Source of the DNA: Streptomyces sp. L-9-10
GTDB taxonomy: Bacteria > Actinomycetota > Actinomycetes > Streptomycetales > Streptomycetaceae
DNA length: 64,000 nt
Assembly: GCF_004151105.1 (NCBI RefSeq)
Contig: NZ_PHRF01000095.1
Coordinates: 1-64,000, forward strand
Direction: 5' to 3'
Within the stretch, counting starts at the first letter, position 1. Each line of letters opens with the position of its first letter. Below the pieces are notes generated by a model. That model was given only the letters and a program-made list of their open reading frames with translations, ran no database searches and was not told where the DNA came from. The translations under genes and the position numbers were made by a program. This document shows positions 16,573-25,516 of this stretch, in pieces.

Positions 16573-19500
16573 CTGCGTGCCTCCTCGACTGTCTCCCCCG
16601 ACTGTCCGGTATGTTCCTCGGTCCGTGCCGCGGAGGCTCTGGGCTCGCCCGCGTGCTCGGCCCGGTCAGACCGCTCCGACTGCTCCGACTGCTCCGTCAG
16701 TTCGGCCTCGACGTCGCGCCGGCCTTCCTTCGCCCCCCGGTGGAAGCCGCCGAGCCTGCGGCGCAGTGCTTCCGCGTCCACACTGCCGGTACGCGCGGTG
16801 GGCGCGGCGGCAGGTCTGACGATCTTGGGGGTGCGCTTGGGCAGCCCCTTGTCGGTGATGCTCTCCGGTCCGTCCGCGTCGGTCGGCTCGTCCGGCTCCG
16901 CCTCGGCGGATCGCGGCTGCCGGGGCAGCCGCATCGTGAACGTGTCCTGGTCGGGGCCGGTGGTCAGCGGCTCGCCGTCGTGGACACGCTCGTGGGAGTC
17001 GGGGCCGATGGCATACGGGCCGACGGCCGTGTCCGGGGTGGTCGTCCCGTACGCGGCGACGGCTCCGGTGCCGACGCCGGTGTCAGCGTCGGAGTCGGTG
17101 TCGGTCGTACGTTCGCGCTCCGGCGCGCTCGCCCCATGGGCCTCTTCGGCCTCGGCCCTGCGGATCGCCGCCTCGGCGGCGAGCACCATCGGGTCGACTT
17201 CCGGGACCGCGGCTTCGGCGGGAGCCGCGGGTTCCGCGGGCTTCCCGGCGTCTGCGGGCTTTCCGGCATCCGCGGGACTCCCGGCTTCCGCCGCCGGCCC
17301 CTTCAGCTCCGAACGGCCCCGGAGCGTGTTGGAGTTGGCCTCCGCCGTCGAGCCCGGCAGATGGAGCGCCGGGGACCCGGCCCCGGCTCCCGCCCGGTGC
17401 TGCGGCGAGGCGGCCGGGGACGCCGGAAGCAGTGCCTGCGGCAGTACGACGACAGCGGCCACACCGCCCTGCTGGTGCTCGCGCAGCTCGACCCGTACGC
17501 CATGGCGCGCCGCGAGCAGCCCGGCGACGCGCAGGCCGAGCCCCTCGCCCTCCGGCTCGCTCACGTACGGCTCGCGCGGAGCGCTGTCGCCCCCCTCGCG
17601 GACGTCCGGGCCGGCGAGCCGCGCGTTGAGCGCGGTGAGCCGGTCCGCGGACATGCCGATGCCCTGGTCCTGTACGGAGAGCATCACCTCGCCGGTCTCC
17701 AGCAGCCAGCCGGAGAGCTGGACCTCGGCCTCGGGCGGCGAGAAGGAGGTGGCGTTCTCCAGCAGCTCGGCCACGAGATGGCTGAGATCGTCCGCGGCGA
17801 ACCCGGCCACCTGCGCGTGCGGCGGCAGGGACTGGATGGTGACCCGCTCGTACCGTTCGATCTCGCTGACTGCCGCGCGCAGTACGTCCACGAGCGGTAC
17901 GGGCCCGGTCGAGCCGTGGCCATGCTCGTGGCCGGCGAGCACGAGCAGGTTCTCGCTGTGCCGGCGCATGACGGTGGCCATGTGGTCGAGCTTGAAAAGG
18001 GTCGCGAGCTGCTCGGGGTCCTGCTCGCGCTCCTCCAGGCCCTCGATGACACCGAGCTGGCGCTCCACGAGCCCGAGGTTGCGCAGCGAGAGATTGACGA
18101 AGGTGTGGTGCACGGTGTGGCGCAACCGCTGGAGCTGGGCGGCGAGTTCGGTGGTGCGCTCCTGGAGTTCGGCGCGCTGGGCGACGATCTTCTCGCGCGC
18201 GCCGATCAGGCCGAGCCGCTCCCTGTCCAGCTCCCCGGCGCGGGTGGAGAGGTCGAGGAGCTTGCTGTGCAGGCTGTTGAGGGACCGTACGACCTGCGCG
18301 AACTCGTCGTTGCGGCCGGTGAACCGGACCGGCTCCTCGGTCTCCGGCGCCGCCGAGAGGCGGGCCGCTCCGATCCGTACGACCGCGAGCGGGCGGGTGA
18401 GCGTCCGGGCGACGGCGGTGGAGACCCCGACGGCGATCAGCAGACAGCCGCCGAGCAGCGCGATCCGCAGTTCGAGGCCGGTGACGGCGTCGTCGCGCAG
18501 CTTTTCGAGCCGCTCCACCTGGCTGGTGCCGAGGCCCGACTCGACGCCGCGCATCTGGTCGATCCTGGCGGTGAGCGCGGATTCGACCTTCTCCTGGTCG
18601 GCCTCGCGGTCGGAGTCGGAGAGTTCGGGCCGGTCGGTGAGCCGGGTCAGATACCCCTCGGCGGTCTTGATCTCGGGCCCGGTGACGGTGCCGGTGAGGG
18701 ACTCCCGCGCCTGGGTGTCCGCGCTCTGGTCGAAGTCGGCGAGCGCGCCCAGTTCGCGCACGTGTGCCTTCTGCGCGTCGGCGCTGAGGTCGTCGCGGAG
18801 CTGGTCGCTCTTCTCGCTGTCCGAGCCGGTCCCGGACTCGACGGGCAGGCCCGTGACCGGGTCGTACTGCGGTGCGGTGTCGGTGGGGCCGGGCACGGCG
18901 AGCGCGGCCAGCAGCAGTCCGCGGGTGGCGGAGGCCTGCTCGACGGCGCGGGAGAGCGCCCCGGGGGCGCGGGTGCCGTCGGCGGCCTCGGCCGGCGTCC
19001 GCTCGGCCAGTTCGTCGGCGAGGGCCTGGAGCTTGGCGATGACCTCGGAGTACGCGCGGTACGCCTCCAGCGCGGAGCCCTCGCCGGTGAGGGCGGTGCG
19101 GCGGATGGAGGGGACGGTGGAGAGATCGCGGAGCAGGCCGGGCGAGGCGGACGCGGTGGCCCGCATCTCGTCGATCTGCCGGTCGACCCGGGCGCTGCGG
19201 GTGTCCGAGATCGTGTGCTTGCCCTTGTCGCCCTTGCCGCCGCCCCCGCCGGGCTGCTCGTCGCGGCCCGCGGCGATATAGACGATGACCTCGTCGCGCT
19301 CGTCCGCGAGGGAGTGGCTGAGGATCACGGCCTGCCGGTTCAATTCGGCGAGGACGACCAGGTTCTGGGCATCGTTCAGCTCGGTGGAGGCGGTGAGTAC
19401 GGCGGGGGTGCCTGCCGCGATGACGGTGACCCCCAGGACCGCGACACCGGCCACCAGCCGGTTGCGTACCCGCACTCGGCGTCCTTCCTGAGCCTTGGCG

Positions 19501-19796
19501 GCATCGGTCATGGAATTCCCGTGCGTGGCGTTCTGTGCTGTGGCGTGGTGAGCCATGGCGTTCCGGGCCGTCATCTCGGCGGCCGTGGCGTTCGCGGCCT
19601 GAGCGTTTCCGGCCTGAGCGTTTCCGGCTTTCTTCTTTCCGGACTTCTTCTTTCCAGACTTCGTGCCGGCCTTCGTGGCCGAAGTGGAGGAAGTGACCGA
19701 AGTGGTCGAACTGGTCCCGGCCGTGGTGTCCGAGGTGGCCTCGTCCCGCCCGACACCGATACCCCGAGGCCGCTTCTTCTGCACCGGTGCTCGCAT
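16569..19796 (-). CDS. cvnA: Conservon membrane sensor kinase-like protein (CvnA)
   Basis: A 1075-residue protein. An N-terminal low-complexity region of about 110 residues (repeats AGNAQAGNAQAANAT and a Lys-rich patch) precedes the first transmembrane segment (LVAGVAVLGVTVIAAGTPAVL). An extracellular nitrate/sulfate-sensor-like helical domain of about 330 residues is followed by a second TM (ALLGGCLLIAVGVSTAVA), HAMP, a coiled phospho-acceptor region (MRRHSENLLVLAGHE) and a HATPase domain (LVAELLENATSFSPP, then DQGIGM). A long acidic/Pro tail ends the protein. It should sense an external signal and pass it to CvnB-D. A start nearer the first TM segment is possible. Confidence 0.92.
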   Translation of the reverse strand: MRAPVQKKRPRGIGVGRDEATSDTTAGTSSTTSVTSSTSATKAGTKSGKKKSGKKKAGNAQAGNAQAANATAAEMTARNAMAHHATAQNATHGNSMTDAAKAQEGRRVRVRNRLVAGVAVLGVTVIAAGTPAVLTASTELNDAQNLVVLAELNRQAVILSHSLADERDEVIVYIAAGRDEQPGGGGGKGDKGKHTISDTRSARVDRQIDEMRATASASPGLLRDLSTVPSIRRTALTGEGSALEAYRAYSEVIAKLQALADELAERTPAEAADGTRAPGALSRAVEQASATRGLLLAALAVPGPTDTAPQYDPVTGLPVESGTGSDSEKSDQLRDDLSADAQKAHVRELGALADFDQSADTQARESLTGTVTGPEIKTAEGYLTRLTDRPELSDSDREADQEKVESALTARIDQMRGVESGLGTSQVERLEKLRDDAVTGLELRIALLGGCLLIAVGVSTAVARTLTRPLAVVRIGAARLSAAPETEEPVRFTGRNDEFAQVVRSLNSLHSKLLDLSTRAGELDRERLGLIGAREKIVAQRAELQERTTELAAQLQRLRHTVHHTFVNLSLRNLGLVERQLGVIEGLEEREQDPEQLATLFKLDHMATVMRRHSENLLVLAGHEHGHGSTGPVPLVDVLRAAVSEIERYERVTIQSLPPHAQVAGFAADDLSHLVAELLENATSFSPPEAEVQLSGWLLETGEVMLSVQDQGIGMSADRLTALNARLAGPDVREGGDSAPREPYVSEPEGEGLGLRVAGLLAARHGVRVELREHQQGGVAAVVVLPQALLPASPAASPQHRAGAGAGSPALHLPGSTAEANSNTLRGRSELKGPAAEAGSPADAGKPADAGKPAEPAAPAEAAVPEVDPMVLAAEAAIRRAEAEEAHGASAPERERTTDTDSDADTGVGTGAVAAYGTTTPDTAVGPYAIGPDSHERVHDGEPLTTGPDQDTFTMRLPRQPRSAEAEPDEPTDADGPESITDKGLPKRTPKIVRPAAAPTARTGSVDAEALRRRLGGFHRGAKEGRRDVEAELTEQSEQSERSDRAEHAGEPRASAARTEEHTGQSGETVEEARS

Positions 19797-20207
19797 TCTT
19801 GATTCGTCCGCCCATGAAGCAGAGGTGACGACCGGTCACTGCATGAGAACCCCCACCCCTGGCACGGCTGTCGACCATTCCAGCGCCCTTGGGAGGAAGG
19901 CGCGCATCGGCCGCTCCGCCACCTGAACGAGTGAACATCAAGAAGGAGTTGACGAACAACTCTTCCCACTCGGGGGCCCTCGTGAACATGGCGTGCCGGG
20001 TGGACCTTCCGCGCGCGCTTTGGCAGGATGCGCGCCCGCAGCTTCCCCTGTCCCCTCAATGCGGGCCCCTTCCTGTCCTCGTCCGGCTCCGTCCGGGACT
20101 CATTCTGACCGAATGAGAGCGGTTGACCTGGCGGAACGGACCGATCGGCACGGCGTGCAGACAGCGTGAAGAGTTCATGCGGATAACCGGGAGAGTCATG
20201 CACACTG
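19797..20207. other. Conservon / PP2C-like divergent intergenic region
   Basis: 411 bases with no supportable gene. It lies between divergent starts and must hold the conservon promoter (leftward) and the promoter of the PP2C-like gene (rightward). Short reading frames here lack conserved-looking sequence. No clear palindromic operator was found. Confidence 0.5.
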
Positions 20208-20996
20208 GTGCGCATGCGTATCGAACTCGCCACCAGGCCCGGCACCGCCGTACGGCCCAATGAGGACTGGACTTCCGTGGTCCTGCCCGCAGAGGGCGAG
20301 GGGGGCGCGCTGGTCGTACTGGACGGAGTGACGCCCCCGGCCGGGGACGACGGATGTGTACACGGCGTGCCCTGGTTCACCGCCAGACTGGGTGGCGCGC
20401 TCGCCGAACTGTCCGGTTCACGACGGGATATGCCACTGGCAGAGATCCTCGCGGCATCCATCGCGCGTACGGCGGATGCCCATCGCGAAACCTGTGACCT
20501 TTCTCACGTACGTACACCTCAGGCGACCGTCGTCCTCGCACGCTGGGGTGCGGACACCGTCGAACATCTGGTGCTCTCCGACTCGGCGCTGCTGATGGAG
20601 TCACCGGGCGGCGAGGTGCGCGCGGTGCTGGACGGCCGTCTGGACCGGGTCCCGCGCGAGGCGCTGCGCTCGGTGGCCACGGCGGACGCGCTGCGCAACG
20701 CGGAGGGCGGCTTCTTCACGGCGGCGGCGGACCCGGCGGTCGCGGCGAGGGCGGTGACGGGCCGTACGCCGGCGGCCGAGGTGCGCGCCCTGCTGGCGCT
20801 GACGGACGGCGCGACCCGCTGGGTGGAGGTCTTCCGGGAGGGCGGCTGGGCGGACTGCCTGGCACTGGTGCGCAAGAACGGCGCGCAGGAGCTGATCGAC
20901 CGGGTGAGGGCCTCGGAGTCGGCGGACCCGGACGGGGTGGCGTTCCGGCGGGGGAAGGCGAGCGATGACGCGACGGTGACGTACGTGGAGCTGTAG
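20208..20996 (+). CDS. PP2C-like phosphatase-domain protein
   Basis: A 262-residue protein resembling PPM/PP2C phosphatases. RPNEDWTSVV near the N-terminus and VVLDGVTPP carry the metal-binding Asp positions of motifs I and II. LLALTDGATRWVEVF near residue 200 and the C-terminal DDATVTYVEL match later motifs (DG and DD). It may dephosphorylate Ser/Thr residues, but it is short and some motifs are relaxed, so activity is uncertain. GTG 20208 and ATG 20214 are both possible starts. Confidence 0.75.
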   Translation: MRMRIELATRPGTAVRPNEDWTSVVLPAEGEGGALVVLDGVTPPAGDDGCVHGVPWFTARLGGALAELSGSRRDMPLAEILAASIARTADAHRETCDLSHVRTPQATVVLARWGADTVEHLVLSDSALLMESPGGEVRAVLDGRLDRVPREALRSVATADALRNAEGGFFTAAADPAVAARAVTGRTPAAEVRALLALTDGATRWVEVFREGGWADCLALVRKNGAQELIDRVRASESADPDGVAFRRGKASDDATVTYVEL

Positions 20997-20999
20997 CGC

Positions 21000-21117
21000 G
21001 CGCGGACGCGGGGCCCGCCCCGCAGGGCACCCTCCCGCCCCCTCGTACCCCCTCGCCCCCCTCGCCCCCCCTCGCCCCTCCCGCTCCCTCCGCCCCCTCC
21101 TCCGCCCCCGTTCCCGG
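21000..21117. repeat. Polypyrimidine C-rich tract
   Basis: A CCCCCTCGCCCCC-type simple-sequence stretch lies between the convergent PP2C-like and MarR genes. No gene or clear terminator hairpin was seen. Confidence 0.5.
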
Positions 21118-21612
21118 TCAGCTCTCGGCGCGGGCGTTCAGATGGTGGAGCAGCCGGGCCAGTTCGGCGACCTCGCCGCGGTCCCAGTCGGCGAGCTTCC
21201 GCACATACCGCTCGCGGCGCGCGTCGCGCACACGCCGGAAGCGGGTGCGGCCCTCGTCGGTGATCCGGACGAGCGAGGCGCGACCGTCGGCCGGATCGGG
21301 CTCGCGCGTCACCAGTCCCAGTTCCTCCAAGGCGCGCAGCTGACGGCTTATCGTCGCCTTGCCCACCCCGAAATAGGCGGCGAGTTCGGTGGCCCGCTGA
21401 CAGCTGTTCTCCTCCAGCCGTACGAGCAGTCCGTACGCGGCGGGCTCCAGCTCGGGGTGGACCTCGCGCGCCATTTCTCCGGAGCTGGCCCGAGCGCGGC
21501 GCAGAAAGACCGCCAGTTCCCGTTCCAGTGCCAGGAATTCGTGGTCCACACCACTGCTTCCGTCGAGGGCGGGATCTTTCGCCGTACCATTTCCGTGCAC
21601 GTCAGCACCCAT
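21118..21612 (-). CDS. MarR-family transcriptional regulator
   Basis: A 164-residue protein with a MarR winged helix-turn-helix. The recognition region is RATELAAYFGVGKATISRQLRALEELGLV, and the wing is REPDPADGRASLVRITDEG. Flanking helices allow dimerisation. It is divergent from the lysozyme gene across 215 bases that contain AT-richer, promoter-like sequence. It may regulate itself and possibly the lysozyme gene. Confidence 0.92.
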   Translation of the reverse strand: MGADVHGNGTAKDPALDGSSGVDHEFLALERELAVFLRRARASSGEMAREVHPELEPAAYGLLVRLEENSCQRATELAAYFGVGKATISRQLRALEELGLVTREPDPADGRASLVRITDEGRTRFRRVRDARRERYVRKLADWDRGEVAELARLLHHLNARAES

Positions 21613-21827
21613 CGCGCGCTTTTCCGCTCCTGAAAGTTTCTTTCGCCGACGACCGTTGCCGCAGCTCCGCCAGTATTTCGCAGGTTTATACCAACGGAAG
21701 CCGCGTGGCGCTCTTCCGTCGTAAGGGTCTACGTGCGTAGCGTCAATACTGGCATGTCCATTGCACTACATGTCGACGTGTCAGACCCGTCATGAGATCC
21801 CCCCACCGAGGTCTTCGGAGGCACGCA

Positions 21828-22673
21828 ATGCCCGTGCACAGATCCGGAACGACCGGTCGTTCGTTCGCCACCGCGGCCGGCGCTCTCCTCGCAAGTCTCG
21901 CGCTCCTTCTCACCCTCCCGGGTGCGGCGGGCGCCACCACCCCGGCCGACCCACCGGCCGGCATCCCCGAACGCGGCTCGGCCCACATGGGCATGGGCGT
22001 CATCGAGCACGACGGCCAGGGCGGTCTGCCCCGCGCGGACCGCGTCGTCCAGACGGAAGGCGTGGACGTCTCCGGCCATCAGGGGAACGTCGACTGGGCG
22101 TCCCTGTGGAACAGCGGCGTGAAGTGGGCCTACGTCAAGGCCACCGAGGGGAACTACTACAAGAACCCCTCCTTCACGCAGCAGTACAACGGCTCCTACA
22201 ACATCGGCATGATCCGCGGCGCGTACCACTTCGGTACGCCGAACGACTCCAGCGGCGCCAACCAGGCCAACTACTTCGTGGACGGCGGCGGCGGCTGGTC
22301 CCGCGACGGCAAGACCCTGCCCGGCGTGCTGGACATCGAGTGGAACCCGTACGGCGCGCAGTGCTACGGCAAGACCCAGGACCAGATGATCGCCTGGATC
22401 CGCGACTTCCTGACCACCTACAAGGCCCGCACCAGCCGCGACGCCGTGATCTACACGGCCACGAGCTGGTGGAAGGCGTGCACCGGCAACTACACCGGCT
22501 TCGGCTCCACGAACCCGCTCTGGATCGCCCGCTACGACACCACGATCGGTGAGCTGCCGGCGGGCTGGGGCTTCCAGACGATCTGGCAGTACACCTCGAC
22601 CGGACCCATCGTCGGCGACCACAACCGTTTCAACGGCGCCCTGGACCGAGTCCAGGCCCTGGCGAACGGCTGA
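21828..22673 (+). CDS. Secreted GH25 lysozyme (N,O-diacetylmuramidase)
   Basis: A 281-residue protein from ATG 21828, which has CGGAG upstream. A signal peptide of about 35 residues ends at AGAATT-type Ala/Thr sequence. The GH25 catalytic barrel starts EGVDVSGHQGNVDW, where the Asp of GVDVSGHQ is conserved. The catalytic acidic pair is in GVLDIEWNPYG. WIARYDTTIGELPAGWGFQTIWQY matches the C-terminal strand. It cleaves the beta-1,4 bond of peptidoglycan glycan strands outside the cell. The family includes Streptomyces cellosyl. Confidence 0.95.
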   Translation: MPVHRSGTTGRSFATAAGALLASLALLLTLPGAAGATTPADPPAGIPERGSAHMGMGVIEHDGQGGLPRADRVVQTEGVDVSGHQGNVDWASLWNSGVKWAYVKATEGNYYKNPSFTQQYNGSYNIGMIRGAYHFGTPNDSSGANQANYFVDGGGGWSRDGKTLPGVLDIEWNPYGAQCYGKTQDQMIAWIRDFLTTYKARTSRDAVIYTATSWWKACTGNYTGFGSTNPLWIARYDTTIGELPAGWGFQTIWQYTSTGPIVGDHNRFNGALDRVQALANG

Positions 22674-22682
22674 CCTCACCGC

Positions 22683-22733
22683 GACACCGCGGTCCGGACC
22701 GGAACGGAGGACCGGTCGGGAGCACGCGGTGTC
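22683..22733 (+). terminator. Nested hairpin downstream of the lysozyme gene
   Basis: Outer arms GACACCGCG / CGCGGTGTC enclose inner arms GACCGG / CCGGTC, starting 10 bases after the stop. There is no T run, as is common for Streptomyces terminators. It may serve both convergent genes. Confidence 0.55.
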
Positions 22734-22895
22734 ATAGGCGGTGTTCATACATGGCCCGGGGGGGACGGTAGTGGCCGCGGCCGGGGGATGGCGATGCCTG
22801 CGGCCGAGCCGGGGGGAACGGCGGTGGCCGCGGCCGGGACTCTCGTTCCGGGCGCGGCCACTTCCGTTACGTCGGCTGCCGGGGCCTCCTGTGCG

Positions 22896-25307
22896 TCAGG
22901 CCGCCGCCGTGACCAGGACCTCCGCCGGGGCCAGCGCGATGTCCAGGACCTGGCGGACATCCGTCACCGGGTGGACCTCCAGCTTGTCGAGGATCTCGGC
23001 CGGGACGTCGTCCAGATCCGGTTCGTTGCGCTTCGGGATCACGACCGTCGTGATGCCCGCCCGGTGCGCGGCCAGCAGCTTCTGCTTGAGGCCGCCGATG
23101 GGCAGGACCCGTCCGGTCAGCGAGACCTCGCCGGTCATGGCGACGTCCGTGCGGACCAGCCGGCCGCTGAGCAGCGAGGCCAGGGCGGTCGTCATCGTGA
23201 TGCCCGCGCTCGGGCCGTCCTTCGGCACCGCGCCCGCCGGGAAGTGGATGTGCACGCCCCGGTCCTTCAGATCCGCCACCGGCAGTTCCACCTCGGCGCC
23301 GCGCGAGCGGAGGAAGGAGAGCGCGATCTGTGCCGACTCCTTCATCACATCGCCGAGCTGTCCGGTCAGGGTCAGGCCGGAGCCGCCCGTCTCCGGGTCG
23401 GCCAGCGACGCCTCGACGTAGAGGACGTCACCGCCCGCGCCCGTGACCGCGAGGCCCGTGGCCACGCCCGGCACCGCCGTGCGGCGCTCGGCCGGGTCCT
23501 GGGCGGACTCGGGCACGTGGTGCGGCCGGCCGATCAGCTTGCGCAGGTGCTCGGCGCCGAGTGCGAACGGCAGCTCCCGCTCGCCCAGTTCGTGCTCGGC
23601 CGCGACCTTGCGGAGCAGCCGCGCGATGGCGCGTTCCAGGTTTCGTACGCCCGCCTCGCGGGTGTACTCGCCGGCCAGCTTGCGCAGCGCGTCGTCCTCC
23701 AGCGTGACCTCGCCGGCCTCCAGGCCCGCGCGCTCCAGCTGCCTGGGCAGCAGGTGGTCCCTGGCGATGACGACCTTCTCGTCCTCCGTGTAGCCGTCGA
23801 GCCTGACCAGCTCCATACGGTCGAGCAGCGCCTCCGGGATCGCTTCCAGGACGTTCGCCGTGGCGAGGAACACCACGTCGGACAGGTCGAGTTCGACCTC
23901 CAGGTAGTGATCGCGGAAGGTGTGGTTCTGCGCCGGGTCCAGGACTTCGAGCAGCGCCGCGGCCGGGTCGCCCCGGAAGTCGGAGCCGACCTTGTCGATC
24001 TCGTCGAGCAGGACGACCGGGTTCATCGAACCGGCCTCCTTGATGGCCCGGACGATACGGCCCGGCAGGGCGCCGACGTACGTACGCCGGTGGCCGCGGA
24101 TCTCCGCCTCGTCCCGTACACCGCCCAGCGCGACCCGGACGAACTTACGGCCCATGGCGTGCGCGACGCTTTCGCCGAGTGAGGTCTTTCCGACGCCGGG
24201 AGGGCCCACCAGGGCCAGCACGGCGCCGCCGCGACGGCCGCCGACCACACCGAGACCGCGGTCCGCGCGCCGCTTGCGCACGGCCAGGTACTCGGTGATG
24301 CGTTCCTTCACGTCCTCCAGACCGGAGTGCTCCGCGTCGAGCACGGCCTGGGCGCCTCTGATGTCGTACTCGTCCTCCGTGCGCTCGTTCCAGGGCAGTT
24401 CGAGGACGGTGTCCAGCCAGGTGCGGATCCAGGAGCCCTCGGGGCTCTGGTCGGACGAACGCTCCAGCTTGTCGACTTCCTTCAGCGCGGCTTCCCGCAC
24501 CTTCTCGGGGAGGTCGGCGTTCTCGACGCGGGTCCGGTAGTCGGCGGACTCGTCGTCGTCACCCTCGCCGTTGATCTCTCGCAGTTCCTTGCGTACGGCG
24601 TCGAGCTGGCGCCGGAGCAGGAACTCGCGCTGCTGCTTGTCGACGCCCTCCTGGACGTCCTTCGCGATGGACTCGGCGACATCCTGTTCGGCGAGGTGTT
24701 CGCGCAGCTGCTCGGTGGCGAGCTTGAGCCGGGCCACCGGGTCGGTGGTCTCCAGCAGCGCCACCTTCTGGGCGGTGGTCAGGAACGGCGAGTAACCGGA
24801 ATTGTCGGCGAGCGTGGACACGTCGTCGATCTGCTGGACGCGGTCCACCACCTGCCAGGCGCCGCGCTTCTTGAGCCAGTCGGTGGCGAGCGCCTTGTAT
24901 TCCTTGATCAGCTCGGTCACGGACCCGGGGATGGGGTCGGGCGCCGTCTCGTCGACGGCGATGCCCTCGATCCAGAGGGCCGCGCCGGGCCCGGTCGTAC
25001 CGGCACCGATGCGCACGCGGCCCCGGCCGCGGATCAGCGCGCCCGGATCCCCGTCGGAGAGCCGGCCGACCTGCTCGACGGTTCCCAGCACACCCGTCCC
25101 GGCGTACGTCCCGTCGATGCGCGGCACGAGCAGCACCTTGGGCTTTCCGCCGCCGTCGCCCCCGTCACGGGCGGCCGCCTGCGCGGCCTCCACCGCGGCG
25201 CGGACTTCGGCGTCGGACAGATCCAGAGGCACCACCATGCCGGGCAGGACGACCTCGTCGTCGAGCGGCAGCACGGGAAGCGTGAGCGATGTGGAGGTGT
25301 CAGCCAT
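22896..25307 (-). CDS. lon: ATP-dependent protease Lon
   Basis: An 803-residue LonA-type protease. The N-terminal substrate-binding domain starts LTLPVLPLDDEVVLPGMVVPL. The AAA+ domain has Walker A GPPGVGKTS (about residue 367) and Walker B VVLLDEIDK. The Ser-Lys protease domain has PKDGPSAGIT (Ser near 700) and QKLLAAHRAG (Lys near 740). It degrades damaged and regulatory proteins in the cytosol. ATG 25307 is preferred over the upstream in-frame codon because GGGGAG lies just before it. A HAIR operator lies 22-42 bases upstream, so heat-shock repression by HspR is expected. Confidence 0.97.
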   Translation of the reverse strand: MADTSTSLTLPVLPLDDEVVLPGMVVPLDLSDAEVRAAVEAAQAAARDGGDGGGKPKVLLVPRIDGTYAGTGVLGTVEQVGRLSDGDPGALIRGRGRVRIGAGTTGPGAALWIEGIAVDETAPDPIPGSVTELIKEYKALATDWLKKRGAWQVVDRVQQIDDVSTLADNSGYSPFLTTAQKVALLETTDPVARLKLATEQLREHLAEQDVAESIAKDVQEGVDKQQREFLLRRQLDAVRKELREINGEGDDDESADYRTRVENADLPEKVREAALKEVDKLERSSDQSPEGSWIRTWLDTVLELPWNERTEDEYDIRGAQAVLDAEHSGLEDVKERITEYLAVRKRRADRGLGVVGGRRGGAVLALVGPPGVGKTSLGESVAHAMGRKFVRVALGGVRDEAEIRGHRRTYVGALPGRIVRAIKEAGSMNPVVLLDEIDKVGSDFRGDPAAALLEVLDPAQNHTFRDHYLEVELDLSDVVFLATANVLEAIPEALLDRMELVRLDGYTEDEKVVIARDHLLPRQLERAGLEAGEVTLEDDALRKLAGEYTREAGVRNLERAIARLLRKVAAEHELGERELPFALGAEHLRKLIGRPHHVPESAQDPAERRTAVPGVATGLAVTGAGGDVLYVEASLADPETGGSGLTLTGQLGDVMKESAQIALSFLRSRGAEVELPVADLKDRGVHIHFPAGAVPKDGPSAGITMTTALASLLSGRLVRTDVAMTGEVSLTGRVLPIGGLKQKLLAAHRAGITTVVIPKRNEPDLDDVPAEILDKLEVHPVTDVRQVLDIALAPAEVLVTAAA

Positions 25308-25328
25308 GATCTCCCCTTCGGCAGTCAA

Positions 25329-25349
25329 GTTGAGCTATACCGACTCAAT
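25329..25349 (-). promoter_or_regulatory. HAIR operator (HspR-binding site) of lon
   Basis: GTTGAGC-N7-ACTCAAT matches the HspR inverted repeat CTTGAGT-N7-ACTCAAG in the inner TTGAG/CTCAA bases and in the exact 7-base spacing. It lies just upstream of the lon start codon. HspR control of lon is known in Streptomyces. Confidence 0.8.
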
Positions 25350-25392
25350 GCTTGTGAGTCTCTGGATGTTCCCCGGGCTCCGTTCGCTCTGA

Positions 25393-25436
25393 GCGATCAG
25401 CGGGCGATCAGCGGGCGGTCAGCGGATGATCGCCGG
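25393..25436. repeat. 11-bp tandem repeat upstream of the flavin-reductase-like gene
   Basis: Two perfect GCGATCAGCGG units are followed by GCGGTCAGCGG and a degenerate ATGATCGCCGG, in the gap between divergent lon and the flavin-reductase-like gene. Confidence 0.7.
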
Positions 25437-25516
25437 CCGTGGGACCGCCGCGTGGCGCATGACCAGCGCTGATCCTTCGGCCGGCGCCGAAGCGTCCGCG
25501 TCCTAGCGTCGGCCGT

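Noticed and set aside
16147..19802. Two long rightward open frames (over 1000 codons) opposite cvnA
   Set aside because: Antisense shadows of the well-supported CvnA protein; composition is Ser/Arg-rich or Gly/Arg-rich, with no family motifs.
19889..20116. 75-codon frame in the conservon upstream region
   Set aside because: No conserved-looking sequence and poor third-position GC pattern.
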